From Erythrophleum ivorense (lineage: Eukaryota; Streptophyta; Magnoliopsida; Fabales; Fabaceae), in NCBI GenBank assembly GCA_026724425.1, contig JAIUCV010000397.1, positions 558,001-622,000 of the forward strand: a stretch of DNA of 64,000 nt, written 5' to 3'. This document shows, one piece after another, positions 47,707 to 60,660 of the stretch. The notes beneath the pieces are model-generated. The model made no database searches and was not told the origin of the DNA. It saw only the letters and a list, made by a program, of their open reading frames with translations. A program made the translations under genes and the position numbers. Within the stretch, counting starts at the first letter, position 1; each line of letters starts with the position of its first letter.

Positions 47707-49075
47707 AATGCCCTTGAAAGCTTGTGTTTGCTATGTATAAGTTAATGTGCCAAGGAAAATGCTTTATTTATGCTCACTAGTAGCTTGAATGTCATATATA
47801 CATTCTTTGGCATCTATATGCATCCATTATGTATATTTGAAAGGGTTAAGAGTAATTGAAATTTTTTTAATCTCACTCTTTCCCCACATATGCCTAACCA
47901 TGTCTAAGTGAGCCAAGTGGACCAAGAAATAGAGGCCAACAACCTTGAAGACCAAGACTTTGACAATAGAGTAGTTAAATAGACATTTTGATGTCAAAAC
48001 ATGCAACCATGTGATGTATATATGATGTAGACCTTTGAGCAAGTTGAAATGTATGTATACTTGATGTATGTAACCATTTTGGAACCAAATGAATGAATGC
48101 ATGAGTTTTTGCCACCTATATGCTATGATGTGAATGTGTATAAATGCAAGTGGCAAGATAAGAATGAGCTCCATGGAGATTTGGATCAGTTGGCATGCTT
48201 TTATATATTGTAATTATGCTTTTAGACTTGCTCAAGTGGTTATAGAAAGGTAAGAAGAGCATTTGGTGTCTAATGATACCATTTTAGACTTTAAAATTAA
48301 CCAAATAGTGAGCTAAACCAAAGTCTGATCAAATAAATGATTTTTTACATGATATTTGGCCAGAAAGTAGTCTCATCTAGAGCTTTTCATAAAGTCAAAG
48401 AGCACTCAATCTGGAACTCTAGATAATTTATTATGATTTTTCAAAGTTGGCTAAATTATTTAGAGATGGTATGTACATTGCTCATATTGTCAGTTTACTT
48501 CTCAATGTCCCACGTGGGACAAATGAAGTCCAATGCTTATAAAATTTTATAAGCATAAACTAGATATTATAAAATTTCCATAGGCATAGAGATTATCTCA
48601 TTTGGAGCTTTTTAGAAGGAAAACCACTTTTTTAAAGTTACATGATAGTACCAATAATATAGTTCAACCTTTGGTACTATTCCATCAATTTCCATAAGCT
48701 AAATTCTATTGTCTTGGTTTGGAATTATTTTCATTCATTAGTTAATATCTAGAGCTTTCTAAACAATTATCACATGTATAATTTCAATTTTTTTAGAATT
48801 AGTTATAAATTTTCAAAGTTTATATTAGAAATTTGGACACGCCAACCTAAGAGCAAACTTCTATTTTTCTGGTGCATCGTTCCAAATCCGTCGTATATGA
48901 GATGAATGATGATGTTTATGACTTGAATGGATATGTTATAGATAGAAAATGATGTGCATGAGTTCACATGGCCCCTAAAGCCATGAATCATGAATATGGT
49001 CTCCTATCTACGCAATTATACATGCTCAAAGTATATGTCTCCTTACAAATATGCTTCAATATGAATGAGATATAT

Positions 49076-51848
49076 TGTAACACTCCAAAATTAATTAAGG
49101 ATAATTATGATATATTAGAGAATTAATCTGGGTAATTAATAAAGTTAATTAAGTAGAAAGGGAGATGGATATTTAATTTAGGCCATGTGATCCATTTAGT
49201 TATGTTTGGAGCCTAATATAGAAGTCGATTCTTAGTTATAAGAAGGTCTAATTCTTCCTAGAAGCCCAATTACACTAATTTGAATGGACCATTAAGTCAG
49301 TCTAAAACTTTAATAAACTTTTCTATTTGAGGCCCAACAAGCTTACACCAAAACCTAAATTGATTTTTAAGCCTTTGGATCAGCACATTTCTTCCCAACC
49401 CTAAGAGTTTCTGTAGGCCACTTCACCAAGCAATGGACCAACAACTAAAAATGAGCCCAATTGACTTTAGGCTGATGAGTCAACCCATTTCTCACTAATA
49501 ACTCTAAAGGTTCAGTAGTCACACCCATTTGTGAGAGCAAAACACTTGGTTATGCAGAAGTGAAAACCTATTTTCACACCTTGAGGAGAGGTTAGGGTTT
49601 CTATCGCTATTTTGGCTCTATTTCTCTCACCTAGAGCAAGATTCAACTAAGGTGACCTTCATGAAGCTTAGCCTCCTCTTTTTCCTCTTCAATTTAAATT
49701 AATTGGTTTCTCATTTGAAGCATTTTTATCTTCCACCAAAAACTAAAACTTATTGTTTAGTGCTTCCATAGTGAATTTTCGGAGGTTGAGGCTATAGGTG
49801 CTGTTAGGTAAAGTATCATCTTCCCATTTTGATACATTTTTTGCTAGTTTAAAACCTCTATAGTTGACTTATAATATGGGCTTTGGTTTTATGCGTAATT
49901 ACCCAGAAATTTGAGTGAACTATGGTAGTGTTTGGTGTGAGGAAGCTAGAACTCAAAATTAGAATCCATTGGTAGTTAGGTAAGTAACCTCTAGGTAGTT
50001 ATTAGTAGTTCAACTCTTTGGTTATCGGATTTATTGCTAGAAATGATGATAATTATATTTGTCATAGGCTCGATATGCATTTGGATTTTAATGGTAGATA
50101 GAGGAAGAGTAATTGAGCTTTATTGAGATAACTAGCGTTAATTTTTCTAATTCTATATATATGTTCATTTTAATATGATATTTGTTGTACATGTATGATT
50201 TTGAAATACTAAATGATTAGTTGACTACTTGAATTATGTTGTGATTAGACCTTGTGAGTCCATGGTGGAACTGTGGTGTGGCTGCTACCCATGCATTGTG
50301 CTTCGATTGGGTATTGGGTTATGATCAGACCCTTAAATGCACTGAGTTCAAGTTGTACTCATTAGGGAGTTGGTGCCATGGACGAGCCTCTCTTAGTGTT
50401 ATTGGCCATTAACATGTTATATGTGATTGCTAGTATTGGATAGTAGTCTAACTAGTTCATTTGTTGATGATATTGATGTCTTCGGTATATTTAATGTATA
50501 ATTGTATTATATTGATTAATCTGTACATATATATGAAATTTGTCTCTTGTTACTAAAATTGTATATCTCACCCTGATTGTGGGCTAACATTTTCAGGGAT
50601 TGGGCCTCTTAGTGGCAAGGAAAAATTAATGGAAGCCTATTGTATGACTTGGTAGCATATAGGTTTGGAAACCTTGTAAAGTTGGATTTGTGTAACAAGA
50701 ATATTAGTTTTTATGTAATTATTGCATTGCATCATGAATTGCCAAGTATAGGGACTAGTTATGTAATCTAATTACCATGGAATCGAACATTGTGATTATA
50801 TCTGACTAATACTTTATGAATGACTTGATATTGTGTAACCATTATGTTTAGTCTTATGCATATGGTGGTTGAAACACTTTTTTTGTCATAGGAGGGGAAT
50901 TAGCTGATATGAAATTAAGTTTGATTGCTCTAATTCAATCCAAGACCCCTAGACAATGAGGATTAATGAATCATGATACAATGGGAGAGGATAGGTCTAG
51001 AAGGCCATGTATGTTAGCCATTAAGATCCTAGAGTCCATCTAAGACTAGTGGTAATTGATTAGAGAGCATAAAAATAAGAGTCTAAGTGTAAGATGGGGT
51101 TGAGCCATGGCTAAAATGACTCAAGTCATGGCTAAGGGTTAGTTAAAAGCCAGGAGCGTCGTGGCGTAAGCTGTCTCGCCGCGGCGCAGGGTGAAAAATT
51201 CACCCAAGAGGGTAACAGTGAGCAATCTCACTGTGACACAAGGGAAGCTTGCTATGGTGAGTGGGGGAAGGTGAGCTTGGAATTCTCCAAAAGGGTCTCT
51301 CATCGTGGCACCACATATCGCCATGGTGAGAATCATGAAAATGAGAATAGTAGGTCCTGAGAGCACTTTGCCATGGCGCAAGATGTGAAATTTTAATTTT
51401 TGAGTTACAATAGCCACTTATGTCATGGTGCAAGTGTACCAAGTAACAGTGGGAGTCCTTAAACTTGGTTTTTAGGTTCCAATAACCAACTTAGCCATGG
51501 TAGAAAAGCTCCAAGTCACGGCAGAGGTTTCCAAACTCTTATTTTTTACTTAAAAACCTTGAATTTTAAGATGTTTGAGGTTATGCAATAACTTGGGAAC
51601 ATTCATAAGAGGCTTTTGGGGAGTTGAAATCAATAATGAGATCTATCAAAGGTCTTAACTGATAATTATGATCATTTAGAGATTCAATTAGTTGTAGTTT
51701 CTTAGTTAATAACTCTAATAATATCAAGGTTCAAATTTTTTCACATTTTTCCTATTATAATCAATTGTAATGGCTTTAGACCTTGATTTATGATTATTTA
51801 CCACTTAATTAAGTCTAATCACAGTAATTAGAAATTAGGGTCGTCATA
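49076..51848 (+). repeat. Family A solo LTR, TSD TATAT, nested in LTR B6
   Basis: It starts TGTAACACTCC followed by AAAATTAATTAAGG, as in the 3' LTR of element 1. It ends GTCGTCATA, or at GTCA two bases earlier; either choice leaves a TATAT duplication (left copy 49071-49075). Matching landmarks include the AGACCTTGTGAGTC block near 50247 and the GC-rich box region near 51155-51330 (TCTCGCCGCGGCGCAGG). It is diverged from both LTRs of element 1, so it is an older or different subfamily member. Confidence 0.9.
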
Positions 51849-51905
51849 TATATTGAGATAGCCTATGTGACCATTGTGTAAAGGCTAAAAGGTTAAGGTA
51901 TTATA

Positions 51906-52715
51906 GTCAATTTGCGTTCACACTATAGTTCTTATGCTTCTTTCTTATAGATGAAGTTCTAGCTGTTTTCAAGTTTCTTATCACATTTCCTCATAGTATT
52001 TTTCTTATTAGTTCTTTTTTGTACTATTTATTGATCACATAATAATTAATATGATCTAATGCTCTAATATCTAGGATTCTGATAGCCAAAGCTAAAATTG
52101 AACTAATGCTCTATCATCTCCATTCAAGATGCTAAAAGCCTAAGTTACTATTGATTTTTCTTATTAGTTCTTTTTCTTATTGCCTCCTAAATATTGTTGG
52201 GCAAAGAAATATTTTGTGTCATAAATTAGTGTTGTCAAATATCCTTCAAAGAATAGATTTGCACCTTTTTTAATTGCTGATGGATAGCATAACTAATGTT
52301 TTATTATAAATATATAGTAGCTTTTCATGAGGATGATGTTAATATCATTTACACTCCTATACTAGAAAAATATATGGTCATTTTACTATAAATGTAATAC
52401 TTATTTAAATATTTATTTTGTCTTTGTTATATATGATGGGATAGAAACATGAGGGTAAACCAAAGTTACTCAAAGTATGAGTAATTAGTTGTCTAGACAT
52501 ATGTGGTTCTTATCTCTTTAGGTTTCAACGTCAGTTGACTCTCATAATTGTAAGTATTGCACTATGTAATTTGGTACTAGAATATGATATCTTATTTATT
52601 GTGTACTTTGGTGTTTAGTTTAACTTATTATTTTGGTTTTCTTTGTCCAATTGAATAGTTAATAAACTCTTTGGCCATCAACATTGTCATGTCAAATAAA
52701 TATGCAATTGGGCCT
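51906..52715. other. Unassigned AT-rich spacer
   Basis: Sequence between two family B solo LTRs. No coding capacity or recognised repeat. Its last bases, GGCCT (52711-52715), are the left TSD of B7. Confidence 0.5.
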
Positions 52716-55700
52716 TGTAATGCTCAGTTTTTGTCAAAACAATGGAAAGGGATATGTTTTCAAACCAAGCCCCCTAAAATAAATCAATTAAAGTTCCAAA
52801 AAATTTAAGTAGCATTCAAGACTCCTGAAAATGAGAATCTCAGACTCAGACGAAAAAAATAATGGAGCTAGAATAAAGAAACAAATTGTAACGAAATGTT
52901 GATGAAACATAATGGCACTTTCATAATTTTGAACAAATTTTAGAATTCTCACAGGAAGGCTTTTTAAATAAAATTTTTGAGTTCTGTAGAATTCTTAGAA
53001 GCCTTGAAAATCATTGGAAGCCCTTGGACAGTTAAAACCCTTCTGGTAGACATTTTCTAATGTTAATTGACCTAAACTTTGATGGATTTATTTGGGAAGG
53101 TTTTAGCTCTAATTTGAATGATTCAAAAAGTATTTTATTAAATTGAGGACTTAAAATTTCATGATGAAAAAGATGGTTCTAAAAAAGAAGTTAAAACGAA
53201 CTAGAAACGAAAATGCCAAGACAAAGGGGCAAAATTGAAATTTTTGAAAATTTCTTCTTAACCTAGCTATATATAGCCATGCCCCACCTCCTTCCTCATT
53301 TAGCCACTTTTGTTTCTACCCTACACCAGAGAAAAGAGCAAAGGTTTGAGGCACACAAGGAGGAGAAGAAGGGAAGGAGAAAAACAAGGAAAAAGGTATA
53401 GATTTTCTTGGGTTTTCATGCTTTCTCTTTAGCAAACTCCTTCTCCTGCATCTTCCTTTCTTCCCTAAGGTTTTATTGAAGTTCTTGAATCTATTTTTAG
53501 GGTGGAATAGAGGGGAAATTTTGAATTTGAGGTGAGGAAGCCAAGGAAGGTGAAAAATAAGCAAAAAGAATCAAGGAAATCAAGGTATTTTGTCATCTCC
53601 TTACTTAATCTTCCTCCTTTCTTCTCTTATGGATGGTTCAACCTACATAAGGCCAACCCTAAGGGGTTGAGTTTCTAGTTAAACCAAGGATAAATCTTAG
53701 GAATTTAAGGGAGGAGAACAAGAATATGCAAAGAAAATAACAAAAGAACCATTAGATTACAAGATAGAAAACCTAAGGTTTCAAGTGTCCCTTGTAAAAT
53801 CTGATTTGATACAATAATTTTTAAGCCTAAATGAGTGTTTAGATGAGCTCCTAAGATCCCTAAAAGGCTCCTCACATGCATCTTCCATCAAGAAAACAAA
53901 GAAAACTCTAAGGGTAGCCTTAAGGAGCCTCTGCCTAAGGGACTTAGGGTACCTAGGGGAAGTTTTAATTTGTTCCAAGCTTATTTTTAAGTCATATTTG
54001 ATGGAAAATGATGAAAGGAAGCCTTGGAAAAATTTTAGAAACCATAGAAAGTGAGATGGCATCATAGGTTCCATAATATGATCTAAAGAAGCTACATATA
54101 GTTAAGCTCCTTGTTTTAATTGTGTGATGGCTCCAAGAGGTTTAAATGAAGTCAAGAATCATAAATGAAAGGAAAGAATGGAACCTAGAACTCAAATGAT
54201 GGATGTTACTTCATTAGGTGCATTTAGGAACTATAAATGATCCATAAGACAAAGTTAGAGTTCCAAGTAGATAGGTAGCTTTGAGAATGATTCCAAGAGC
54301 ACAATTGTTTCCTATTTTATTTATTTAGGCCAAGAGAAACAAGCCTGCCATCGTTGTAAGTGTGTGGCTGAGGAAGGGAGTGCATTTCCAAGAGAAAAAG
54401 TGTGTGGTTACAATAAAGGTAAATCTCTCTTATTTCTCTCCTACATGGATGAATGTTTGCCTTGTCTTTAAAGGTGTGTATGTGTGTCTTAAACCATGAA
54501 AGTGTTCTAGCATGTGCATATGTATTATGGTACCATAATGTGATATTATATTTTCAAATAATGTTTTATATGCTGACCTTGGTTTGCTTGAATGTGGAGA
54601 AGCTAAGAACCTTCTAGCCATGGTGAGGATGAGCCAAGAACCCTTAAGAATCATTAATACAAAGTCTAGAGTCTCTCAAGAGTAAGGCTTAGTTCAAGGC
54701 CTTTAAGAAAAAAGGGTGAGGCAAGTCCAACAACCTTGAAGAGAATGGGTGAGGTTAATCCACTTACTTAGCAAGCTTATGTATGCTTTGTATGACTTAT
54801 TCAAATGTCAAGGATGCTTCTAGAATAATCATACTTTCCATTATGCTCATGCATACATTTTTAAGACTTGAATTGCATTCTTTATGTGTAATTGAAAGGG
54901 AGATGAGCTATTGGGATTCTTTGAATCTCATTCCCTCCTCTCCAATGTCTTAACATGCTAGGTGGACCAAATGAACAATGTAATGGAAGCCACCAAGTTG
55001 GGAGATGAGAGATTGACAACAAAGTGCCTAGTTTTGCTTCTTTTGTAGCCATACAAATGGCATATGATGTAATCTTATGATGGAATGGTTGCATAATCAT
55101 TTAAACATGTGTAATTTCCCAAATATTTGATGTATGTACGAGTTTTGGTGCTAAATGAATGGTAATATAAATTTTGGGTAATGAATGGCAACTTAAAGTA
55201 TATGGATTCTTGTGTATGGCATGGGGTGAGAGAGTGATTTTTTAATTTATGGGTTTATGCACCTTTGAGACAAGTCTAGTAGGCTATTTTAGTGCTTTCT
55301 CACATGCTTAAGTGGCCATGATTGCCTTAGAAACCAAAATGGACCATTTGGACCTGTTATAAGACATAAAAGTGACCAATTTGTAACCCAATATCAAGAT
55401 CTGACCAAATGAATGAATTTGCCTATGACATTTGGCATGTATATAGATCTCATCTAGAGCTTTTGTAAAGCTAAAGACTAGATTATTTAGAGGTCTGTGA
55501 AATAAATTATGATTTTTCAAAGTTGGCATCTTTTGCTAAACTGATGCAGACACTGTTTATTTGGTCAGTTGCTTGGGCTATGTTATTCGAGGGTCAAATG
55601 GTATCTAATGCACGAAATTTTACAAGCATAAACTAGACATAATAAGCTTCCCACGGCCACTGAGATCACCCCAATTAGACAACTGAGCAAGGAGATATGA

Positions 55701-56189
55701 AGTTTTGAAATTGGAGGATAGTATCAGTAGCAATAGGCAACCTCTGGTATTGTTCTATCAATTTTTGGTAGCTAGTAGTCCCAGTTGGTCTGAAATTATT
55801 TTTAGTATAAAGTAGACATATGTAGCTTTCCATAATAGTAAAGTATGCTTGATTTCAATTTTTTTTAGAATTATTTATGATTTTTCAAAGTTTATGATAG
55901 TAACCTAGAAATTTAGTCCGAGGCTGCATTCTTGAATTTCATGTATATCATCCACTTGCACGAGTTCTAGGCCACTTCTTGAGATAGTTATGAGTTTTAA
56001 TTATGTAATTAAAGTTGAGAATGAGTTAAATGTGTTCATATGGTTCATAAGACTTCAAATGAAAAATTTATACACAACGCAATGCCACTTTTATTGATTA
56101 TTTTCATGATGCTTCTTGAAAACTCTATATAATCCATGGAAATAAATCTAGAAGCAATGTGAGATGTGCTAGAGAATTATGGTGTTACA
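52716..56189 (+). repeat. Family B solo LTR (B7), 3474 bp
   Basis: It starts TGTAATGCTCAG and ends TATGGTGTTACA. The TSD is GGCCT/GGCCC, one mismatch. It is closely collinear with B1, including a TATA box at 53268, the leader, a donor-like AAAGGTATAG near 53395, a minisatellite-like region at 54600-54760 and the degenerate array (for example TATGATTTTTCAAAG near 55507 and 55877). Confidence 0.88.
53268..53275 (+). promoter_or_regulatory. TATA box of LTR B7
   Basis: TATATATA lies about 552 bp into the LTR, at the position equivalent to B1 and B6. Confidence 0.6.
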
Positions 56190-56397
56190 GGCCCTAAAAA
56201 AAATGTATACTTTTAGTAGTAACTTTTTCCATCACTAAAGGTCTAATAAACCTTAAGTAACAACAAAGGTCATTACTAAAGATGACTTTCTAGTTGTAAC
56301 AAAATTAGGTCATCATTAAAGGTTCCTCTTTAATGTCGACATGATAACCACTAGAAGGTCCCTTTTTAGCAATTAATTGGGATTTAGTCGTGACATA
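56190..56397. other. Short spacer, possible DNA-transposon end
   Basis: Contains repeated short phrases around CACTAAAG, TACTAAAG and ATTAAAGG, and ends GGGATTTAGTCGTGACATA. Such alternating subterminal phrases are typical of some plant CACTA-type or related DNA elements. No terminal inverted repeat pair could be closed. ACATA (56393-56397) is the candidate left TSD of element 2. Confidence 0.3.
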
Positions 56398-56409
56398 TGT
56401 AATAGCCAG

Positions 56410-56472
56410 GAAAGAGAAAAGAAAAGAAAAGAGAAAAGAAAAGGAAAGAGAAAAGAAAAAGGGAAAGAAAGA
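56410..56472 (+). repeat. GAAAA-rich purine microsatellite
   Basis: Irregular GAAAA/GGAAA repeats at the LTR start. They are expanded here relative to the other two family C copies, which have only a short purine stretch. Confidence 0.8.
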
Positions 56473-56507
56473 GCTGAAATTTCCAAAGGGCTGAAAATTC
56501 TAAGTCT

Positions 56508-56740
56508 TCTCGCCATAGCCTGGCTATAGCGAATTCAGCTTCTCGCCATAGCGAGAAATGGCCTAGCTATAGCGAAAATACCTTCTCGCAATAGCGAAAA
56601 TGCTTCTAGTTATAGCGAGTGCAGGTATTCCATACAACATCCAGAGAGTTGCTCGCTGTAGCGACGCCATAGCGAAGGCAGAGGTCTGGAACAGACACGA
56701 GCTCGCCGTAGCGAGGGCACTGGCTCGCTATAGCGAGTGA
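56508..56740 (+). repeat. TAGCGA palindrome cluster in the 5' LTR of element 2
   Basis: About ten CTCGCCATAGCG/CTATAGCGA-type boxes, with a perfect 14-bp palindrome CTCGCTATAGCGAG at 56724-56737. It lies directly upstream of the conserved TTTGACTTTTTAAAAGCC segment and the purine-rich leader. Confidence 0.83.
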
Positions 56741-59319
56741 GGTCCGAAAAAGCGAGAAAAAGAGAATTTGACTTTTTAAAAGCCTCCAAATCTCTTCTTT
56801 CTTCTTCTAACTGACTCAAGCTCACTTGAGGAGAGAGAAAAGGGCGGAAGAGAGAGAGAGAAGCTTAGGAGAAGAAGAAAGGACAAGAAAGGTAAGAATT
56901 TTCATGGCTTTTCTCTTAGCATGCTACCCTTCTCCCCTTACCCTCTCTTTCCACAGTTTTGATAGTTAAGATAGTTAGGTCTTGAGCTTGGTTTAGAAGA
57001 GGGAGAGTGGGAAATCATTCTTGAGGGAGGTTAGAAGTTATGTAGTCTTCTCTTTCTTGCTTTCCCTTCTTAAGAGCTTGAGAACTTGAGAAAAGAGAGA
57101 GGATAGTTAATGGATTCTAGTGAGAGAAAGAAACCTAGTTTAAGAAGCTCAGTAGGATTGATTAGAAGAGATCCCTAGCTTAAGAATCAAGTGTTAAGGA
57201 ATTAATTCCGTGCTTCTTGTGTGGTTAGGCCCAAGAGAAGTCCCCCATCTAGAAGTGGTAGTGAAATCCACAAGGGAGCAGACAAGTGAAAGAGAAAGTT
57301 GTGGCTAACTAATAAGGTAGCTCTCTCCACCCTCCTTCATGCATAATTGTGTGTTTACATTGTCTTACTTGTATGGGTGTATGATATGAGTTATGAGAAG
57401 TGTGTTAGCATGATGATATATGATGAATTGAAATGATGATTTATGTGATTGTTTTGGGTTTACTTGAGGAATGGAAAAGCCAATAACCCTTTAGCCATGG
57501 TGAGTATGAGCCAAACCCTCAAGTTGGTTGAGACAAAAGTAAAGAGTCTCCCAAAAGTGAGGTTGACTCCCAAAGAGTAAAGGTTGAGTCTAAGAACCTC
57601 TTAAGAGTGGATGAGGCAAGTCCAAAATCCACAAGTGAGTGGGTGAGGCTACTCCATGTGCTTGGCAAGCTTCTAAATGTTATGTATGGCCTACTCACAT
57701 GTTGAGAATGTCTTTCTTTTATGCATGGCCAATTCACATGTTGCAAATGTTTCATTATGGTTTTATATGCTAACATGCCATACATGCATGGTGAGACTTG
57801 TTTGCATGCTATATATGTATGATTGAATGAGAGATGAGTTATTGAGATTCTTTGAATCTCACCCTCCCTCTCCACCATCCAAACATGCTAGGTGGACCAA
57901 GTGAGGCTAGAGATGGGAGTCACCAAGCATGAAGCTAGGGAGACTAATGAAGACTTGTAAAGAGCTTCTTGTAAATATGTTGTATATGAGACATGAGATG
58001 TAAATTAACCATGTATATGATGTAACCTTTATGAATGGTTGTAAGTTAATGTATGTATGATGAATGTATGAGAATGAGGCCTATTGTGAAGGAAGAGGCA
58101 AATTTGATGTGAAATGCTCAATGTTAGCATAGGCCATATAAGTGCATAAGTGGGCATGGGATAGTGAGTTTCTCCAATATAAGTTGTTAGACACTTGAGC
58201 CATGATTGATGACCTTTTTAGATGCTTTCTCATGTGCTCAAAGAGTCATAGAGATAGAAGAACCAAGATTGGACCCTATGAACCCCATCTTTAGCCAAGA
58301 AAATGGCTTTATGCAAGTGATGTCAAGAGTTAACCAAATCACCTCCTCTTGCTTTGAAATTTAACATGTGATTAGATCTTGGCTAGAGCTTTTTGGGAAG
58401 CTAAATATCAAGTCATTTGGAGGTCTATAGCATTTTCTATGATTTTTCAAAGTTGACATCAGAAATTCAGATTTCAGACAACACTGTTCATTTGGTCAGT
58501 TTGGGATTTGTGTCATCCGAGGGGCAAAAGTAGTCCAATGGTTACGAACTTTTATACAAAGAAACTAGATGGTCACAGTGGCATGTAGGAACTGGAAGCA
58601 CCTCATTTGGAGGTCTAGAGAGGAAGATATACAATTTTGAAGTTCCTGCCCAGTATCAGTCACTCAACCAGACCCGAGGTACTGTTTCATCGGTTTCCGG
58701 GAGTTTGGCTTGATGAACTGATCTAGAGATATTTTTCCTCTCTAGCTAACATCCACATATTTCCATAGAGATATCTTTTGCAAGCATTGGATTTTTGTGG
58801 AATTAGTTAGACATTTTCAAAGTCCATATCAGTCAACTGTGACAGTAACAGGACCCCCTCTGACCAGTGGACGCTTTTTGATGTCAAACGCATGATATGT
58901 GAGATATTGAGACTTCCACATATTTTTATCATGATGTAGACGTCTTGAGATTTCTAGAATGACCGAGATCATGTAGTTACGAATTTTCTGCATTTAGTTA
59001 TGAATTTCCAAACTCAGCCTAGAAATGAAGCAAAATCTGCCAAGAGCGAAAATACATGTCTCATATCCCTTTTTGCTTTCCATGAGTTCAAAGCATATTG
59101 TTGGGATTGAAATAATTCTTAATAGTGCAACCAAGCATGAGGATGCATAGAAAGAACTCAGTTGGTCCATGTGACATTAAAGTGGATATCTACCCATGTA
59201 TAATGCCATATAGAAGGAACATCAAGGTAGAGTAAATAACCTCCTTGTATGTCAAGCATGTGCATATGAGTATGTAAGGCATGATGGGTATGAGCTAGAA
59301 GTTAAGGTGTTACATTTGG

Positions 59320-59331
59320 TGGTATCAGAGC
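59320..59331 (+). other. Primer binding site of element 2 (tRNA-iMet type)
   Basis: TGGTATCAGAGC, five bases after the LTR end, followed by AAAGGTTCAGGC. Same core as element 1. Confidence 0.93.
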
Positions 59332-59474
59332 AAAGGTTCAGGCTTTCATTGTGGATTGTAGCATGTGTTTGTGAGTTGCCAAGTTGCATATGAGCTTGCC
59401 ATGGATGCTTGAGTGTATGAAAGTGGCATGTGTCCCTATTATGTATACTAAACCATGTTATATGTTTCAGAAAG

Positions 59475-60660
59475 ATGGTTGACACGCGCCAAGGCAGAGG
59501 TAGAGGTAGAGGTAGAGGAAGAGGTAGGCCTTCCAGAGCGGCTCAGGCTAATGAGGCCAGGCCTAGCGATCCAGTTGCTGGAGCCTTACAGAGTATAGTG
59601 GCTCGCTTGGATCAGCAGCAAGCTGTTATTATGCAGCTTCAAGAACGGCTTGCTGAGAGAGATAGCCAAGGCCCTACACCTCCCCCTCCTCAGCCACCTC
59701 CACACTCAGATCGTTCCGAGCATTCAAGGGCGACTCCTACGGATGCACAGCCACACATGCAGGCTGTTGCCCCAATCCCACCAGCTCAGATACCTCCCGC
59801 TGAGCAGCAGCCCTCGATCAGAAAAGTGATTACCCAGTTCAGAAAGTTCGGGCCTCCCACCTTTGATGGTGAGATGAACGCAGATAGAGCTGAAGCCTGG
59901 ATAATAGAGTTAGAGCAGATTTTTGAGGTTATGGAGTGCACATCTGAGCAAAGAGCCAAGATGGCTGCATTTCAGTTACTAAAAGAAGCAATATATTGGT
60001 GGAAGGGCACTGAGCCGATACTGAGAGAGAGGAATGCCCCAATCACGTGGGAGGCATTCCTAGAGGCATTCCACGAGAAGTATTTCCCCGACTCCATTAG
60101 ATATGAGAAGGAGTCAGAGTTCATTCTGCTAAGACAGACCCCGGGGATGTCCGTGGACCAATATGTAGCAAAGTTCATTGAGCTCTCTAGTTATTCCTCA
60201 TACCTACAGAGACATGATGATGAGAAATGGAGGGCAGATAGGCTAGAGAAGGGCTTGCTCCCTAAGATCCGAGACAGGGTAGTGCCACAGAGAATCAGGC
60301 ACTTCCATACCCTGGTAGAAGTATGTAGAGTGACAGAAACGAATCTCAGGATGATGCAACCTACCTCCAGTGCTAGACCACTTCTTCCCCTCCCTAAGCC
60401 TAAGAGATCTAGAGATGGTTCCCAACCAGCAGTGACGAGCTGTAGAGGAAGAAAGAGTCAGTGGAACCAAAGGGGTAAGAAAAGCAGAACTCAGTCCAGT
60501 AAAGGCAGTGCACCACCCCTCATATGTCCACAGTGTGGCAGAAATCACGGTACCAGACCATGTTATGCGGGGCAGAATGTATGCTATAGATGTGGCAGGC
60601 CGGGGCACATAGCTAGAGATTGTATACAAGCTCCTCCACAGGCCCCTATACCGATCACAC
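59475..60660 (+). pseudogene. gag: gag of element 2 (largely open)
   Basis: I choose the ATG at 59475 (MVDTRQGRGRG...), not the upstream in-frame ATG at 59430, because 59475 begins the family's basic N-terminus and follows the leader. Order: RG-repeat region (residues about 6-18), Pro/Gln-rich linker (70-115), gag core about 120-300 (FRKFGPPTFDGEMNADRAE, IYWWKGTEPIL, YFPDSIRYEKESEF), basic linker, a CPQCGRNHGTRPC cluster and an intact CX2CX4HX4C zinc knuckle (CYRCGRPGHIARDC, residues 370-383). It would form the particle and bind RNA. No stop occurs in gag itself; it is fused in frame to protease, and the polyprotein as a whole is broken downstream. Confidence 0.92.

Larger units (their letters stand above)
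45717..51905 (+). repeat. Family B solo LTR (B6), split by a family A solo LTR
   Basis: It starts TGTAACACTCGG and ends AGGTATTATA (final CA decayed to TA). The TSD is GTTAA/GTCAA, one mismatch. Removing 49076-51848 leaves about 3.4 kb. It holds a TATA box at 46257, a donor-like AAAGGTAAGAAA near 46386 and a minisatellite at 47545-47706. Confidence 0.85.
56398..59314 (+). repeat. 5' LTR of element 2 (family C), 2917 bp
   Basis: It starts TGTAATAGCC and ends AAGGTGTTACA, five bases before the PBS. It is collinear with the solo LTR at 28889-31640. It carries a (GAAAA)-rich purine run at 56410-56472, the TAGCGA cluster, a leader with donor-like AAAGGTAAGAATTTTCATGG near 56888, minisatellite-like repeats near 57500-57650 and a degenerate array with anchors near 58439, 58629, 58808 and 59000. 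Confidence 0.93.

Noticed and set aside
47827..48174. 115-codon minus-strand ORF
   Set aside because: It lies within LTR B6 and is not recognisable as a protein; other B copies at the same place are not open.
59430..59474. Upstream in-frame ATG as the gag start
   Set aside because: It adds 15 hydrophobic, non-family residues before the basic MVDTRQGRG start; 59475 fits gypsy gag better.
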